Positions 35,299-47,005 of a stretch of 64,000 bases of DNA are shown here, piece by piece. A model generated the notes under the pieces. The model had not been told where the DNA came from. It was given only the letters and a program-made list of their open reading frames with translations, and did not search any database. The stretch's first letter is position 1; each line of letters begins with the position of its first letter. This DNA comes from Stenogyne calaminthoides (taxonomy: Eukaryota > Streptophyta > Magnoliopsida > Lamiales > Lamiaceae): NCBI GenBank assembly GCA_037126765.1, contig JBBCBC010000025.1, positions 12,555,639-12,619,638 on the forward strand, written 5' to 3'. Both the position numbers and the translations under genes were made by a program.

Positions 35299-36057
35299 TT
35301 ATCCGTGAATGATATAGATTTTGTGTATGAATGAGCACTTCGAAGATAAGCACACTTCATTGCTCTGGGTCAGCTCAAACTTCCCGGAGTCTTTTCTAAG
35401 TCTTGCTTTGACCATACCCAACCAATCGATGTCTGAAGCCTTCTTGATTATTGCAGCCATTACACTTATCTTGTATGAAGTGACCACATCAAGGCTGTAA
35501 GTTGAGCACATGATCACCTTCTGAACGATCTCTAGAAGAAGGCGATACTTTCTTTTCAGATAGGAGGCTTTGACGTTCGTCGTGTTCTCCTTGTTTGCTG
35601 GTCTCAACAGCTCGGCTTCAAGAAACTCCTTTTCTCCTACAACATTTGTGTAGGTCTCTGGATTGATGCTTCCTCGAGTTAGTCCGAATATCCTCTGTAG
35701 ATCGTCATTCGTCACTCGGACTTCCATTCCGCCAATGGAAGAAATCAGGTCAGCATCATTGTCTTCATCCCTCTGCAGATTGTAAAGAAACTCCAGGGCT
35801 TCATGGGTGTGAACGATGTTCTGATGAGTAGAGCAATATCGTTCCAGTCCACACGCTCTTAAGCACTCCAGAATTTCCAGCGATTTCGGATCTGAGGTGA
35901 CGTTGAAGATGACGTACTTTTCATCAATGATGTCTTTCTTCATCGATGTAAAATTGCAGTACTTTTTCCCTTGTCCCGGTCTTGAAACAAGATGTGCCAT
36001 TTCTGTAAGACATGCAGATTGATGTTTAGTTTGAGTAAGATATTTCAATAAATTCAT
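35299..36057 (-). pseudogene. ORF3 of D, conserved N-terminal domain
   Basis: 252 codons from ATG at 36057; the inner Met near 36000 (MAHLVSRPGQGKKYCNF) is the likelier start because the homology with C2 begins after it. Contains EVRVTNDDLQRIFGLTRG, YLKRKYRLLLEIVQK, ISVMAAIIKKASDIDWL. This is the best-preserved copy of the domain in the window and the reference for the A and C2 copies. The frame ends before the Lys-rich tail seen in A, probably by frameshift. Function unknown. Confidence 0.65.
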
Positions 36058-36805
36058 CCAAACTAAAAAAAATTCAGCATCAATGTTGCAAATAAGCGTT
36101 TAGATCTAATAAATTATAGAAATACAACATGTAAACCTAGGTACCATAGAGAATTCTAGATCATGCAAATGATTTAAAACAAGAAATTACCAGTAATTGA
36201 TTCGAAGGATTTTAAAATCAGAAGTGTAGAATCAAATGATTTCGAAGGTAATTCTCAGAGAATTTTAAACAAATGTGATCTTTTCAGAATTTTGAGAAGA
36301 CGAAGTAGTGGAAAGCGGTTTTCTGAGAAAAAAATTGGATTTTGTAGAAAACGAGGGAAAACCTTTTTGCACAACTTTCCAAAGTACTCAAGTATCCGTG
36401 TTTTGAAATCGATGGCTGAGATTAGTCGGCCAAAAAGTATTTTGATCGCACGGTTGAGAAAAATAGTCTTCTCGTTTTCCGGACTCGAAAAATCGTAATA
36501 AAAACATTTTGAAAACATTTTCAGGTCCGCATTAAAAGCTTTGCAGGGCATGCGTCATGAATAGTGTAAAATAAATCAATTAAAATAAATAACGCATATA
36601 AAGATATTCAGAAAGAGATAAATAAGAGAGCGTATCTGACTGATTGATATTGTCATCAATCAGTTACCACGGTGATCTGATCTGGTACTTTGTTGACTTA
36701 TCTGATGTTTGCCTCATGCATTTCCCAACAATATCTTCGCTTATCTGCTCAGATTCTTTGCATGTAACGCTTCGCCACTTATCTGATCCTCTTTTCTGAA
36801 AAACT
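36058..36805 (-). other. Spacer between RNase H and ORF3 of D
   Basis: AT-rich and noncoding, homologous to 25274-25905 of C2. The inverted repeat GACTGATTGATATTG...CAATCAGT (36638-36665) is shared with C2. Candidate leader of ORF3. Confidence 0.55.
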
Positions 36806-37511
36806 TCATCCTTCAGCTATATCTGGTGCATTTTCTCCAAGATCCAGAAGCCCTAGCTCGTTGCATAACTCTCTGAATCTGATCTCAGCTAGTGGCTTGG
36901 TTAAGATATCAGCTTTCTGCTTGTCAGTATGGATCTTTTCCAACCTGATATTCTTCTTTTCAACATGATCTCTGATAAAATGGTGTCTGACATCCACATG
37001 CTTGCATCTTGTATGTAGAAACGAGTTAAGTGATTGCAATAGCACTATTACTGTCACAGAATATAAGTACGTTCTTAGCTACGATGTTGTAATCCCTCAG
37101 CTGCTGACTTAGCCAGAGCAGTTGGAAACAACAGCTTCCTGCAGCCATATATTCTACTTCAGTCGTAGATGTCGCAACTGATGTCTGCTTCTTCGAAAAC
37201 CAAGAGATCAGTTTATTTCCCAGAAACTGACATGAGGTTGACTTCCTGTCGATTCTGCAACCTCCGTAGTTTGAATCAGAATACCCACTAAGCTCTAGAT
37301 TGTCATCTGATGGGTAAAATAAACCAAGGTTTATAGTCCCCTTTAGATACTTGAGAATCCGCTTAGCTGCTTCTAGGTGGCTTTGCATTGGATTTGCTTG
37401 AAATCTGGCACATACACCTCTTTTGCCAAAAGTAATGTCCGCAGTCTGGCGGCGATCGGTATAGTAGAGATCCATTAGAGCTCTATACTCCTTCGATTCA
37501 TTTTCGACCAT
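36806..37511 (-). pseudogene. RNase H of element D pol
   Basis: 37511-37026 carries YRALMDLYYTDRRQTADI (a corrupted 'GSLLYL-A-RPDI' region), HLEAAKRILKYLKGTI, Asp in SGYSDSNYGG, KSTSCQFLGNKLISWFSKK, Glu in TSTTEVEYMAAGSC and Asp in FCDSNSAIAI, so the three catalytic acids are visible. A frameshift leads to 37057-36806: CKHVDVRHHFIRD and ADILTKPLAE. This block is exactly what C1 and C2 lack. Confidence 0.9.
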
Positions 37512-38200
37512 CTTTGTGCGGATCCATCTTGAATCCGGTCATCATTGGAATTCAGCTTCCTTGCGGTGTTGAACTCCGAACTTTGCGGTGAGATTCCTTG
37601 TGTGCCGCTTTGGCATGAATATCCCTTCGAACTCGCTTGACTTGTAATCCCGTAAAGTAATTCATCCGACCCATCATGGACATCTCAAATTTCCCTTGCA
37701 TCGACTTTTGTTTGAACTTCTCACATAACCTTTTGTTGGGAGATCCAAGATAATGTCATCCACGAGATCCGAACCATCGAATATCTTCTCCATCTTCTAT
37801 TCTCAATAAGGTTCGTCCCATCGCCTTCCTTTAGTGAACCCGTATGCATCAAGAACCGAGAGAGTGTATCATACCAAGCTCGAGGAGGTTGTTTCAGTCC
37901 GTAAAGAGCTTTTCTTAAATCTGCAGTACACTTGGTTGCCTTTTTTTTTCAAAGCACGGAGGTTGTTCGACATAAACTTCCTCTGCTAGTACCCCGTTTA
38001 AGAATGCACTCTTTACATCCATCCGATACCGCGTGAACCCTCTCGTAGGAAGCATATGCCGTAAATAAATTAATGGCTTCTAAAGGAAGCGATCGGGTGC
38101 AAAGGTCTCATCATAATCAATTCCTTCCGATTGTGAATACCCCTTAGCAACAAGTCTTGCCTTATTCCCCGGTTATAACATTTTTCTCATCTCTCTTGTT
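37512..38200 (-). pseudogene. Reverse transcriptase of element D, heavily frameshifted
   Basis: No frame longer than about 50 codons, but nucleotide-level RT landmarks are clear on the minus strand: the V-K-S-A-F-L-N-G-V region (near 38005-38020), Y-G-L-K-Q-P-P-R-A-W (near 37880-37910), V-D-D around the YVDD site (near 37755) and the FLGL-V-K motif (near 37650). Many slips fall at places where CG stands for CTG/CAG of relatives. Whether these are real mutations or sequence errors decides if D was recently active. Confidence 0.75.
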
Positions 38201-39009
38201 CTTGAATACCCTCTTTTTTTTTAATTACGTCTTGATGAGTTGGTCCGTCCCACCAATTCCCAAACTTGATTTCTCTCGAATCGCTTCGGCTCCTCCTCCC
38301 GTGCATGGCTAGAATCCGACTTAAGGTCTTGTAAAAGCTTCCTCTCTTGTAGTTGGTTCCTTCATAGACGATAACAACAATATATGGCACTTTCACCAAT
38401 CTGATGTCTAATTTTGACTCTATCAGATGGGTCTCCGATAATCTGATCAGTTGGATGACTGGTAATCCAGGTCCTTCTGTTCTGATGTGCGTCTGTTTGG
38501 AAACCATCTTCCATATCTGATAGTTCATTACTAGTGATTGGGAGTGGTGCAGAATTATGATCCACTTGATAAGAACATGTCTCAGCTGATGTTGGACTCA
38601 TCATGTGCTGAAGTCTGTTCATAGGAACTTCAGAAGTTCCCCTATACGAGATGGTTCGGTTGATCTTGTCTCGGTTTATGTAATGAACTTCTTCAATCGG
38701 CGATTGTGCATACCTTTGGGTCTGATTGACCTGTTGAATCAGCAAGATCAAGTTCTGGGATGTACACTTTTACGTGTTCAGCTTCTTTCTCCTTGATGCT
38801 TAGCTGATCCATTTTCTGCGTGTCAGGTAACGGTTGATTTGGTACGGCTTGTTCTGAGGCAGCTTTCTCTTGTTCAGAGGATGTCTCATCAAAGACCACA
38901 TGGGGTGTTTCTTCCACAACTAGAGTTCATTTGTTGTAAACTCTGAAAGCCTTGCTGGATGAGGAATATCCTAAGAATATACCCTCATCTGACTTGGCCT
39001 CAAAAGTCT
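38201..39009 (-). pseudogene. Integrase-RT connector of element D
   Basis: 38917-38693 continues the integrase tail (EETPHVVFDETSSEQEK, KMDQLSIKEK); 38751-38362 is a 129-codon frame rich in Ser/Gln/His without a domain; then a run into RT. The point near 38785 corresponds to the left edge of the RT-RNase H deletion in C1 and C2; the other edge is near 36795. Confidence 0.65.
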
Positions 39010-40185
39010 TCAACTGATTTTCCCATTGTTGTGAATGAAACATTTGAACCCAAAAACATGGAAGTATGAAACACGAGGTTTTCTGTCTTTCCACAGTTCA
39101 TAAGGTGTTTTGAAGTGAGTCTTAGTCAGAGAACATCTGTTCTGAGTATGACATGCTGTGTTTATTGCTTCTGCCCAGAAACGGCTTGGTGTGGCATGTT
39201 CAGCTAACATAGTGCGAGCAGCTTCCTTGAGAGTTCTGTTTCTCCGTTCTGCTACTCCATTTTGTTGTGGCGTTCTTGCAGCTGACGTTTCATGTTGTAT
39301 ACCAAACTCAGTGCAAAAATCAGTAATAAAGGAATTCAAGAACTCTGTACCTTTATTTGATATGATCTTTACTATGCTGATACCCTTCTCATTTTGTAGC
39401 TTTTTGAGCAGTTCGGGTATCTTAGTCGTTGTCTCGTTCTTCTTGTATAAGAATACAACCCAAGTAAACTTGGAATAATCATCCACGATTACAAGAGTAT
39501 ATTTGCGTCCACTGAGACTGACTGGTGTAACTGGTCCGAATAGATCCATATGGAGCAGTTGCAATACTCTACTGGATGCTGGTCCTGGTATTCCCTTGAA
39601 TGAGGCTTTAACTTGTTTTCCCTTCTGACATGCGGCACATGTCTGATCTTTGGAGAATATCTCATTCGGAAGTCCCTCAACCAAAGACATCCTAGCGATC
39701 TTGTTAAGAGTCTTGAAGTTCAGATGACTCAATCTTTTATGCCAGAGCCAACTGCAACTTTTAGAACTCTTAACAATTAAGCATGTATTCTTGGGGCAAC
39801 TGTTCCAATCTGCTATGTAGATCGTGCCTTTCCTTGAACCAGTTAGCAAGATTTGTTGAGTGGCTCGATTCCTTATCGTACACTTGTCGCTCGAGAACTC
39901 AACGCTGAATCCGTTGTCGCAGAATTGTGATACTGATAGTAGATTGTGCTTCAATCCTTCGACATACGAGACTCCAGTTACTTGTACATCATCATTCTCT
40001 AAGGTTCCGAATCCCTTGGTAAAACCAAAGTTGTCATCACCGAAGAGTACACGTGGGCCTTCTTGTTCTTTGTAAGATCTAAGGAGATGTTTGCTTCCTG
40101 TCATGTGCCTTGAGCATCCACTATCGATGTACCAGATAGTTGCTTGTGCACCTCCTTTGTTGGCCAGTCCCACGCGAACCTGCAA
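39010..40185 (-). pseudogene. Protease and integrase of element D
   Basis: 391 uninterrupted codons: intact protease signature WYIDSGCSRHMTGSK, GAG_pre-integrase HHCC (LWHKRLSHLNF ... CAACQKGKQVK), core with Asp in LLHMDLFGP and Glu in QQNGVAERRN. The second catalytic Asp is changed: IISNKGTEF where C2 has IRSDKGT. A frameshift after NNGK ends the frame. Longest intact coding stretch in the window; integrase would still be inactive because of the Asp to Asn change. Confidence 0.93.
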
Positions 40186-41560
40186 TCAAATCAGGCTTTA
40201 GGTACCCCTTTGGAATTGGGTCCTGGGGGGTTAGTGGTGGATTTAGGGATCCACACAAACAGAGCACTTCTATGAAAATCTGAAAGATTAGAAGGTCTGA
40301 TTTGTCTCCCATACATATCAACATAATCATACGTCTCTTTATATGCTTTCTGATTAGTATGATTATTAATGTGAGCCTTGGATGACTTAGAAGACTTGGG
40401 ATTTTTCTTTATATTTTGTCTTCTTTTAATCCAGTGTGGCTCAGGTGCAGTAGCCCTAGATCTCTAATTATAGGGGTAGGTACTACTGCTACCATCAAAA
40501 GATTCATATCTTTTTGGCATAGGTGGTCTTTGCAGTTTACCTATAGCTTGCTTATTAGGCAGCTGACCTTGATTGGGTCTCAGATTAGATTTTCTTCTCA
40601 TGGGTTGTCTCTTCTGATACCTAATCTGCTGATCAGGTTGAGGTCTCTTCAGAAGAACTGGGTTTTTCTGTTGATTCCTCGGCTGATGCTTTATCAGTTG
40701 GGGTCCATTTCTGTTCCCTTTCTGATTAGGCACCGCCTTTACTTGCTCAAGAGCCCTTTTTTTCCTTATTAGATACAATTTTAGCTTTTAGTGTATCTTT
40801 GTCAGAGACTCGTTTGATTACACTCTTCTGAAGTGAATCAAACGGGGCTTTTGAGGATGTAGAAGGGTTCTCATACCCAATTTTCTTCTTGTTAGTCGGC
40901 GTTCGAAAATAGGTGTTCATTTCTTGAACGGTTTTAGATGATTTTGTGAAAACCTTTATTTTCTTCCACAGACTATCCTCAGTAGATTTAAGACTCTCAT
41001 GTAGTCGGAATAGCTCATCAAATTTAGCTTGAAGGATTTTGAAATCATCAACTTCTTTCGTTTGTTGATTGCTAGGCGATCTTTGATCTGTTTCTCCCGA
41101 TCGAAGATTTAACCTTGAGCGTTAAGTTCCTCGCCATACCTTCCGAAAGGTTTAAGAGATTTCGATTCAAGAGCTTTCTTGAGAGCCGTTCTCTTTAACG
41201 AGTGATTATATCGATCCTTAGCTTGTCATTTTCAAATTTCCACTATTGTATAAGTGTCTACTACTTGGAGAGATCATCAAGCAATTGCTTAGAGTAGAGA
41301 GCGCAAGTCAATCTCTCCAAAGTGTGCTAATAATAGCGGTGTGTGGAATTTGAAAAAGCGAAGGTTTGGAGGTTACCTCAGATTGGTCCTCCTTGGCCAT
41401 TAGGCAGACTTCATCATCATCTGACGAGAATATCAGATCTTCATGCTCGTGGAAGTCAACAACATTGCTTATCAAACAGAAGTCTTCTACAGATGAGTAC
41501 CCAGAGTCCTCAGAAGGCAGATAGGAATCATCAATCCCAGATGTGTCAGCTACCAGGCCT
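40186..41560 (-). pseudogene. Gag-protease linker of element D
   Basis: Degenerate relative of the C2 linker. 40778-40464 is the basic Gln/Pro/Arg-rich part (NQQKNPVLLKRPQPDQQIRY). 40800-41560 is mostly out of frame, with the acidic DDE-type stretch recognisable near 41400-41450. No domain. Confidence 0.6.
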
Positions 41561-41599
41561 TTCCTATCTCTACGGGCGTTGCTTTCTTTTTATTCCGTT

Positions 41600-42758
41600 T
41601 CTCTTCTCTTTCTCTGAGTCGTCGAGGCGTTCGGTCTTTGTAGTGACTGGTTTCTCGCAGTTGAAGCATGATCCTCAATCTACGGAACTTCCTCTGCCAG
41701 GTGAGTCACTCCGTCTGTAGGATCTGTCAGGTGACTTCCCTTTCTGATAGTAATCAGAACTTCTTCTGTCAGATCTGTTATCTCTTCTCTCAGCTGTCAG
41801 ATCATCTCTTTTCTTTTCTTCTTTGTGATCTCTTCGATCATCAGATCTGGTTCTTTCTCGTGATCTGTCAGTTGGCCTCTTGTTTCTTTGATAGTCACTG
41901 TAGAATCTCCGATACTTACCAAGCTGATTATTTGTTCTTTCAAGTTTCTTGGTAAGCGAAATGTCTGCTACCTTGACTTATGATGTTTCCAACAGGTTCA
42001 GTGGCCTTCGATCTGCTGCTGGTTGCTTTAAACGCAACTGATTTAGACGTTGAGGCTTCAGCAGGCGTCTCGTCTTCATCTACTTGTCCTCTTTCGATTA
42101 AATCAAACTCGTGAGCTTTAAGGCTTAGGAACAAGCTACTTGGCTTCATTTTTGAAATGTCTTGGCAATCCTTGATTACCGTGACTTTCATGTCCCATTT
42201 CTTGGTGAGAGATCTTAAGATCTTGTAGTTGATATCTTTGTCTGACATCTCTCTACCAAGTTCTCGTAGCTTATTGACTGACATGGTGATCCTCCCATCG
42301 AGCTCGTTGATGGTCTCGTTGGGCAACATCTTTAACTTTTTGAACTTCACCAGTTTAGCTTGTAGGCGGCTGTCTTTGATCTGATCATTTCCTTCGCAAA
42401 TCTTAGCAAGAGTATCCCACATTGCTTTTGCGGTTTTGATATACTTTATCTTCTCTTTGGTGACTTTATCCATTGTCTTCATGATTATATGTCTAGCGAT
42501 TGTGTCTAGAGTGAACAACTTTCTTTCCTCTGCATCCATCAAAGCTGGGCTTTTTCACACAAGACTTCCCGTGGCAAAGTCTGGATCTCCTCCGACTGCC
42601 GGGTTGTCGTGGTATATGATGATGGGTCCTCGTTCGATGATTTCCATTATTCTGCCGCTTATCGATCCTAGATGGTTGCACATATATATAGCCCAATCTG
42701 CATACTCATCAATTGAAAATTTAGGCAAATCATGATACATACTAGAGGTATTATCCAT
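41600..42758 (-). pseudogene. Gag of element D
   Basis: ATG at 42758 (MDNTSSMYHDLPKFSIDEY), 123 bp after the PBS. One frame to 41940 is interrupted only by TGA at 42555-42557 (V-stop-KSPAL; C copies have Arg). Motifs: AEERKLFTLDTIARHIIM, AKAMWDTLAKICEGN, LRSLTKKWDMKVTV, SLKAHEFDLIERGQ. After a frameshift near 41960 the zinc knuckle survives only partly (CFNCEKP near 41650-41690). Confidence 0.9.
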
Positions 42759-42880
42759 GCTGAGTGATTTTGAAAACGAATGAGTTTTTAAAAATGGTTT
42801 TTCAAGATCTGTTCAAATGACCACAAAGATTCTTCCTCAAGAATCGATGATACTCAAAGCCAGTGGTCTGTAGAACCACT

Positions 42881-42892
42881 GCTCTGATACCA
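42881..42892 (-). promoter_or_regulatory. Primer-binding site of D
   Basis: TGGTATCAGAGC on the minus strand, 2 nt from the 5' LTR; complementary to tRNA-iMet. Confidence 0.95.
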
Positions 42893-42894
42893 CT

Positions 42895-44749
42895 TGTAGG
42901 TCCCGAACGGGTTTTGTGAGGGTGGAAGTCTAGAGGGGAGGGGTGAATAAACTTCCAAAACTTTTCGTGTGGATCAGGTGTTAACTGCAGATTACCCGAT
43001 CAGAGTGCTAGTGTATCAGTTTAGACTGATGTTCAATCTTACTGAGTGCCTGAGGGCAGATCAGTATGATATCTGTCAGTTTAACTGAATGGTGCGGAAG
43101 CTTATTTTTACCCGTGTGAAAAACCAATTTTATCAATCAGATTCTTAAGTTAGTTTTTAACCAGTTGACTGAAGTGTCAGACTGATCAGATCAGATCAGT
43201 TGCTTGGTACAAACTGAACTTTAACTTTAGACTATGTATGCAGTTTAAACTCAGTTGTGTGACTTGTGTAAAGCGATAAGAAAGCAAGTAAATGCACACA
43301 AGACGTTTTATAGTGGTTCGGACAAAACCCGTCCTATGTCCACTCTTCCCTTAACACAGGGGAACCTTAACCTACTTTAACCTGCGGGACTTATATCCTT
43401 TTCAGGATGGCCGAGATGTTTACCGAGTTCCCACTCAAGCTTAACCTACGGGACTTATATCCTTTTCAGGATAGTCGAGATGTTTATCAAGTTCCCACTC
43501 TACAACGTAACGGTGGGACTTATATCCTACAAAGAGGATAAATGAGATGTTTAATGAGTTCACACTCTACGACTTGACCTAACTGCGTTTGGGTAAAGAA
43601 TGATTGAGGGTTCCAAATGAAATCTATCCTGGTGCTTTAGATAGCCAAAATGCTAGTGGATAGGATTTCTTGCTAAGAACTATGGGATGAACACTCTAAG
43701 AATAATCTTCAGATGTAGTGTTCTTTTGAGTGGAGATTTGCTGTAGCTTTAGCTTCTTTTGCGATGTCTCCGTGTTTGTTCTTGCGTTTTTCACTTGTTG
43801 AACCTCTTCTTCAAAATGAAGAATGATCCCATTTTATAGACCTCGAAATCAAGAAGCCGTTGGAGAGCAATTTGAATTTCGGGCTATATTAGGTAGGTCA
43901 GTAGGGATATGATTGAGACGTCTTTGCGATTTTTCGGCGTGGCGCGTCGGCATGATTAGTGCCGTTTTTGTCTGCAGCGTCGTATCCCGCATTGTCAGCT
44001 CTTTTTGTGCACGTGTCGCTTTCTCCTTGGCTTCGCGAGGCGGCACTTCAGAAATTTGCCCGTAAGACGATTGATATTCTTTTTGGAGAGGATTCGTCTT
44101 GTCTGGTGTATCGTCTTTGATTGTCACCACCGGGTGAGTGACCCGATCAAATGGCCGATCGATCTACCATGTTGAGTCTTTGGTTGCACATTGTCTTAGC
44201 TTCAATATCACGGACTCTGCTTGAAGGTAGGTCTTGGTCTTTTGATCTTGGTGTCTCTGAGCCTCGGTGTATTCATATCATCTTGAGTCTTGAGTTTGAT
44301 GCGAAGTCTTGAGTTTATCCGAGTCTTGAGTTCATCTGAGTCTTGATGTTATCTGAATCTTCGAGTTCATCCGAGTCTTGATGTTATCTGAGTCTTGAGT
44401 TCATCTAAGTCTTCAGTGTTATCTGAGTCTTCAGGTTCATCTGAGTCTTCAGGTTCTTCTGAGTCTTCAGTGTCTTCTTGTCTTCACCTGATCTTCTGAC
44501 TTCTTATCTTCTGATTTGCGCTTAGTCTTCAGATCATCTGACCTTCTCTGGGTCATCTGATCCTTCGACCTGACCTATACATACTGAGTTCTCCCTCAAT
44601 ATGTGACCTATCTTTTACATCAGCTATCTATACATTTCAGCTGGTCATCTTATTCTGAATCTAAGTCATCGATCACCAACAGTCCGACCGGGTCCTATTA
44701 CAACCTGTTTTGGAACTTCCATCAAAACTAAATTACATATTTCCCAACA
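42895..44749 (-). repeat. 5' LTR of element D
   Basis: 1855 bp, TGTAGGTCCCGAACG to TTTCCCAACA, partner of 30498-32300. TATA box at 43831-43839; 65-bp GGGACTTATAT units at 43386, 43450 and 43515; GAGTCTT(GA/CA) minisatellite at 44280-44470. Parts of the U5 half agree well with the 3' LTR, others differ by the CAG/CTG versus CG pattern. Confidence 0.95.
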
Positions 44750-44754
44750 CAGTC

Positions 44755-45870
44755 CTACGTCCACTCTTCCATATCACAAGGGTCACCAACTTAACCAACT
44801 TAACCAACTGGACTTAGATTATTGTGTTAGTCCAACACATTACACCAACAAATATTTATAGAGCTCTCACTCAACCGATCCCAGAAATCAGAACTAGAAA
44901 TTCTAGTATGAAATCTTGCTAAACAAACTTAACCTAACTTTGGGTTTTGGGTAAGATTTGTTGTTTGTTCCAACTTTGAAATCTTTCCTAGTATTTAAGT
45001 AGCCTAACAGCTAGAGGATAAGATTTCTGTGCTAAGAACTATGGGATGAACACTTAGAAAATAATCTTCAAGGTTGTGTTCTTCGTGCGGAAATTTTGCT
45101 GTAGTATGAGCTTCTTGATAATTTCCGTGTCTTCACCCTGAAGAGTAATCTCATATTTATAGACCTCGAAATCAAAGAGCCGTTGGAGAGCAATTTGAAT
45201 TTCTGGCTATATTTGGTAGGTTTGCGGGATTTGATGTGACGTGCTTCTAAGTACGGCATGGCCGAAAGCGTGTATGTCGTTTTTCTAGTTTGTTTGACTA
45301 TCTTGTTAAAATCCCGAAATGTCGACTCGGTCATACGTGTCTTGTTCTTATTGGTTAACAAGTACAGCATATCGAGTTTGTTCACCAACTAAAGTTGACA
45401 TTCTTCTTGATCAGATCAACAACGTATGACTTGGTGAAACATCAGTTACCACATGGTGTGAGCTGACCTGATCAGTTACAATTGATCAGTCTACCTGATA
45501 GAGTCTTCTGGTGCCAGTTGTCTTAGCTCAACTAGCAGACTCGGCTGATGTAGGTCTCTTGGTCTGATCTTTTGGTAGTCATCTGATCTTCAGGTCTTCT
45601 GAATTTGAGCTTCATGACTTCACCTGATTATCTGACTTTATAAGATCGTCTGATCTTCTATCATTCCCTTGCCTTCTGGCCTGTTGGACTTCAGCTGATC
45701 TTTTGTTCTTCTGATCTGACCTATACATATTGAGTTCCCCCTCAATATGTGACCTATCTTATACATCAGTTGAATATAACTGGTATTAAAAACATCAGTC
45801 AGCTAACAGGTCTGACTGGTCCTATTACATGTGTTTTAGAACTTTCATCAAAACTCTAAATTTCCCAACA
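44755..45870 (-). repeat. 5' LTR of C2, right piece
   Basis: Continues 30074-30497 after element D, from CTACGTCCACTC to TTTCCCAACA. TATA box at 45154-45162. Closely matches 20652-21797. Followed by AAAAT (45871-45875), the probable target duplication of composite C. Confidence 0.93.
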
Positions 45871-45999
45871 AAAATAAACACAAAAGAAAGGCCATGTTTA
45901 TTTTGATTGTTGAATATTGTACATAGGAATTATGTGTTTGATTCCCGTTTTATTTTATTTCTCTTGGTTAGTTGAAATGTATAACTATTATTGAGATGT

Positions 46000-46790
46000 G
46001 TTTTGGAAACAAACAAATTGACTAAGCCAGATTTTCCGAACTGGCACCGAAACGTGCGTTTGGTGCTAAGGCAAGAAAAGATTGAGTACGTGTTGGACAC
46101 GCCAATCCCTGTTACCCCTACAGCTGGTTTCTTGAGATAGCTACGTTTGACGTAGTAGCTCAGAATAAGCATCAAAAGGATGTTTCCCAGATGCAATGTG
46201 TGATGTTGCTCGGCATGACTCCCGAATCGCTTAAGGCAACATGAGAAAATGGGTCTCTTCTAAATGCTCAAGCATCTGAAGGATCTCTTTGATTCTGAAT
46301 CTCATTCTGAGATTTATGAAGTGATGAGAGATCTGTTCAGAGGCCGGTTAGCTAAAGGAGAGAAGATTTCACCTCATGTGCTTAAGATGATAGGCCTAAT
46401 TGATAAACTTGGTAATTTAGGCTTTGAGCTAAAAGCCCAACGTTTTCATTTATGCTATCCTGCAGTCGCTCTCGGATTCATATTTTAGCTTCATTGTGAA
46501 CTACAATATGAATAAGACGGATGCGACCATGCATGAACTTCACAACATGCTCAAGATTTTGAGTTCACTATCACTAAGATGGTGTTCAAAAGGAAAGGAG
46601 CAGGTAAATAAGGATGTGTACCTCTACTGTAAGCATTAGAGGACACTGGAAGAAGGACTGTAAGGTTCTGGTTGCTGAAAAGAAGGCACTGGGTGCTTCT
46701 TGCACTAGAACATGTATGTTTGTTATTAAGATAAACATGTCCACTAATAGTGCTAACTGCTTGGTATTATTTACCGGATGTAGTTGAGCC
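46000..46790 (+). pseudogene. Gag remnant of element G (UBN2-type)
   Basis: Pieces in shifting plus frames: a WHRNVR-like start region and KIEYVLDTPIP (46080-46115), then 46264-46488 (LKHLKDLFDSES, HVLKMIGLIDKLGNLGF), typical of the UBN2 copia gag family, then NYNMNK-like and LHNMLK (46500-46560), and the end of a zinc knuckle (GHWKKDCK near 46640-46664). Protease signature traces (TGC near 46775) follow and then pol stops. A clearly different gag from those of A, C and D. Confidence 0.8.
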
Positions 46791-47005
46791 AAGAATAAGA
46801 TTCATTCCTCAATGTGGATTTAGAGAGAATACTCATCTTCTCATCATAATTGGATCAAAGTCATCGGCCGATGCACATCAACTTAGACTTTGTGGCTAAG
46901 TGTGACATACATGATCAATTAGTGATTAGAGATAATATGATTAAGATATTTGAATAGACACTTCATCATGTTCAAGACTTAATCGAGTATTCGCGAATGA
47001 AAGGA
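46791..47005 (+). other. Pol-deleted join and 3' untranslated zone of G
   Basis: No coding signal for integrase, RT or RNase H. It ends in a purine-rich GAAAGGAGGAAG (46994-47005) that could be a polypurine tract. Confidence 0.4.

Larger units (their letters stand above)
30498..44749 (-). mobile_element. Element D: full-length Sirevirus with ORF3, 14.25 kb
   Basis: Two LTRs (30498-32300, 42895-44749), PBS, PPT, gag, protease, integrase, RT, RNase H and ORF3 in Ty1/copia order, flanked by a perfect target duplication CAGTC (30493-30497 and 44750-44754); the empty site is intact in the LTR at 20647-20651. It is the only complete Sirevirus here. Its proteins are close relatives of C but keep the RT-RNase H block. 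RT is heavily frameshifted, one integrase Asp is changed to Asn, and gag has an in-frame TGA, so it is not autonomous as read. Confidence 0.95.
13907..45870 (-). mobile_element. Composite C: two RT-less Sirevirus copies sharing an LTR
   Basis: From right to left: LTR (30074-30497 plus 44755-45870, split by D), C2 internal (21798-30073), shared LTR (20223-21797), and C1 internal (20222 down to 13907, broken by a solo A LTR and then by element A). The right end CCCAACA at 45870 is followed by AAAAT (45871-45875), probably one target repeat; the left end is outside the window. Both internals contain gag, protease, integrase and (in C2) ORF3, but no RT or RNase H. Closely related to D in LTR ends, PBS, PPT and proteins. 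Confidence 0.88.

Noticed and set aside
32519..36057. ORF3 as a retroviral-type envelope gene
   Set aside because: Position fits the 'env-like' label used for Sireviruses, but I find no signal peptide, membrane segment or Cys pattern.
30498..44749. Fungal-type repeat-induced point mutation as cause of the CAG/CG differences
   Set aside because: Many differences are one-base deletions, which that process does not produce, and the host is a plant.
46264..46488. Stand-alone 74-codon host gene
   Set aside because: It is part of a UBN2-type copia gag with neighbouring fragments in other frames.
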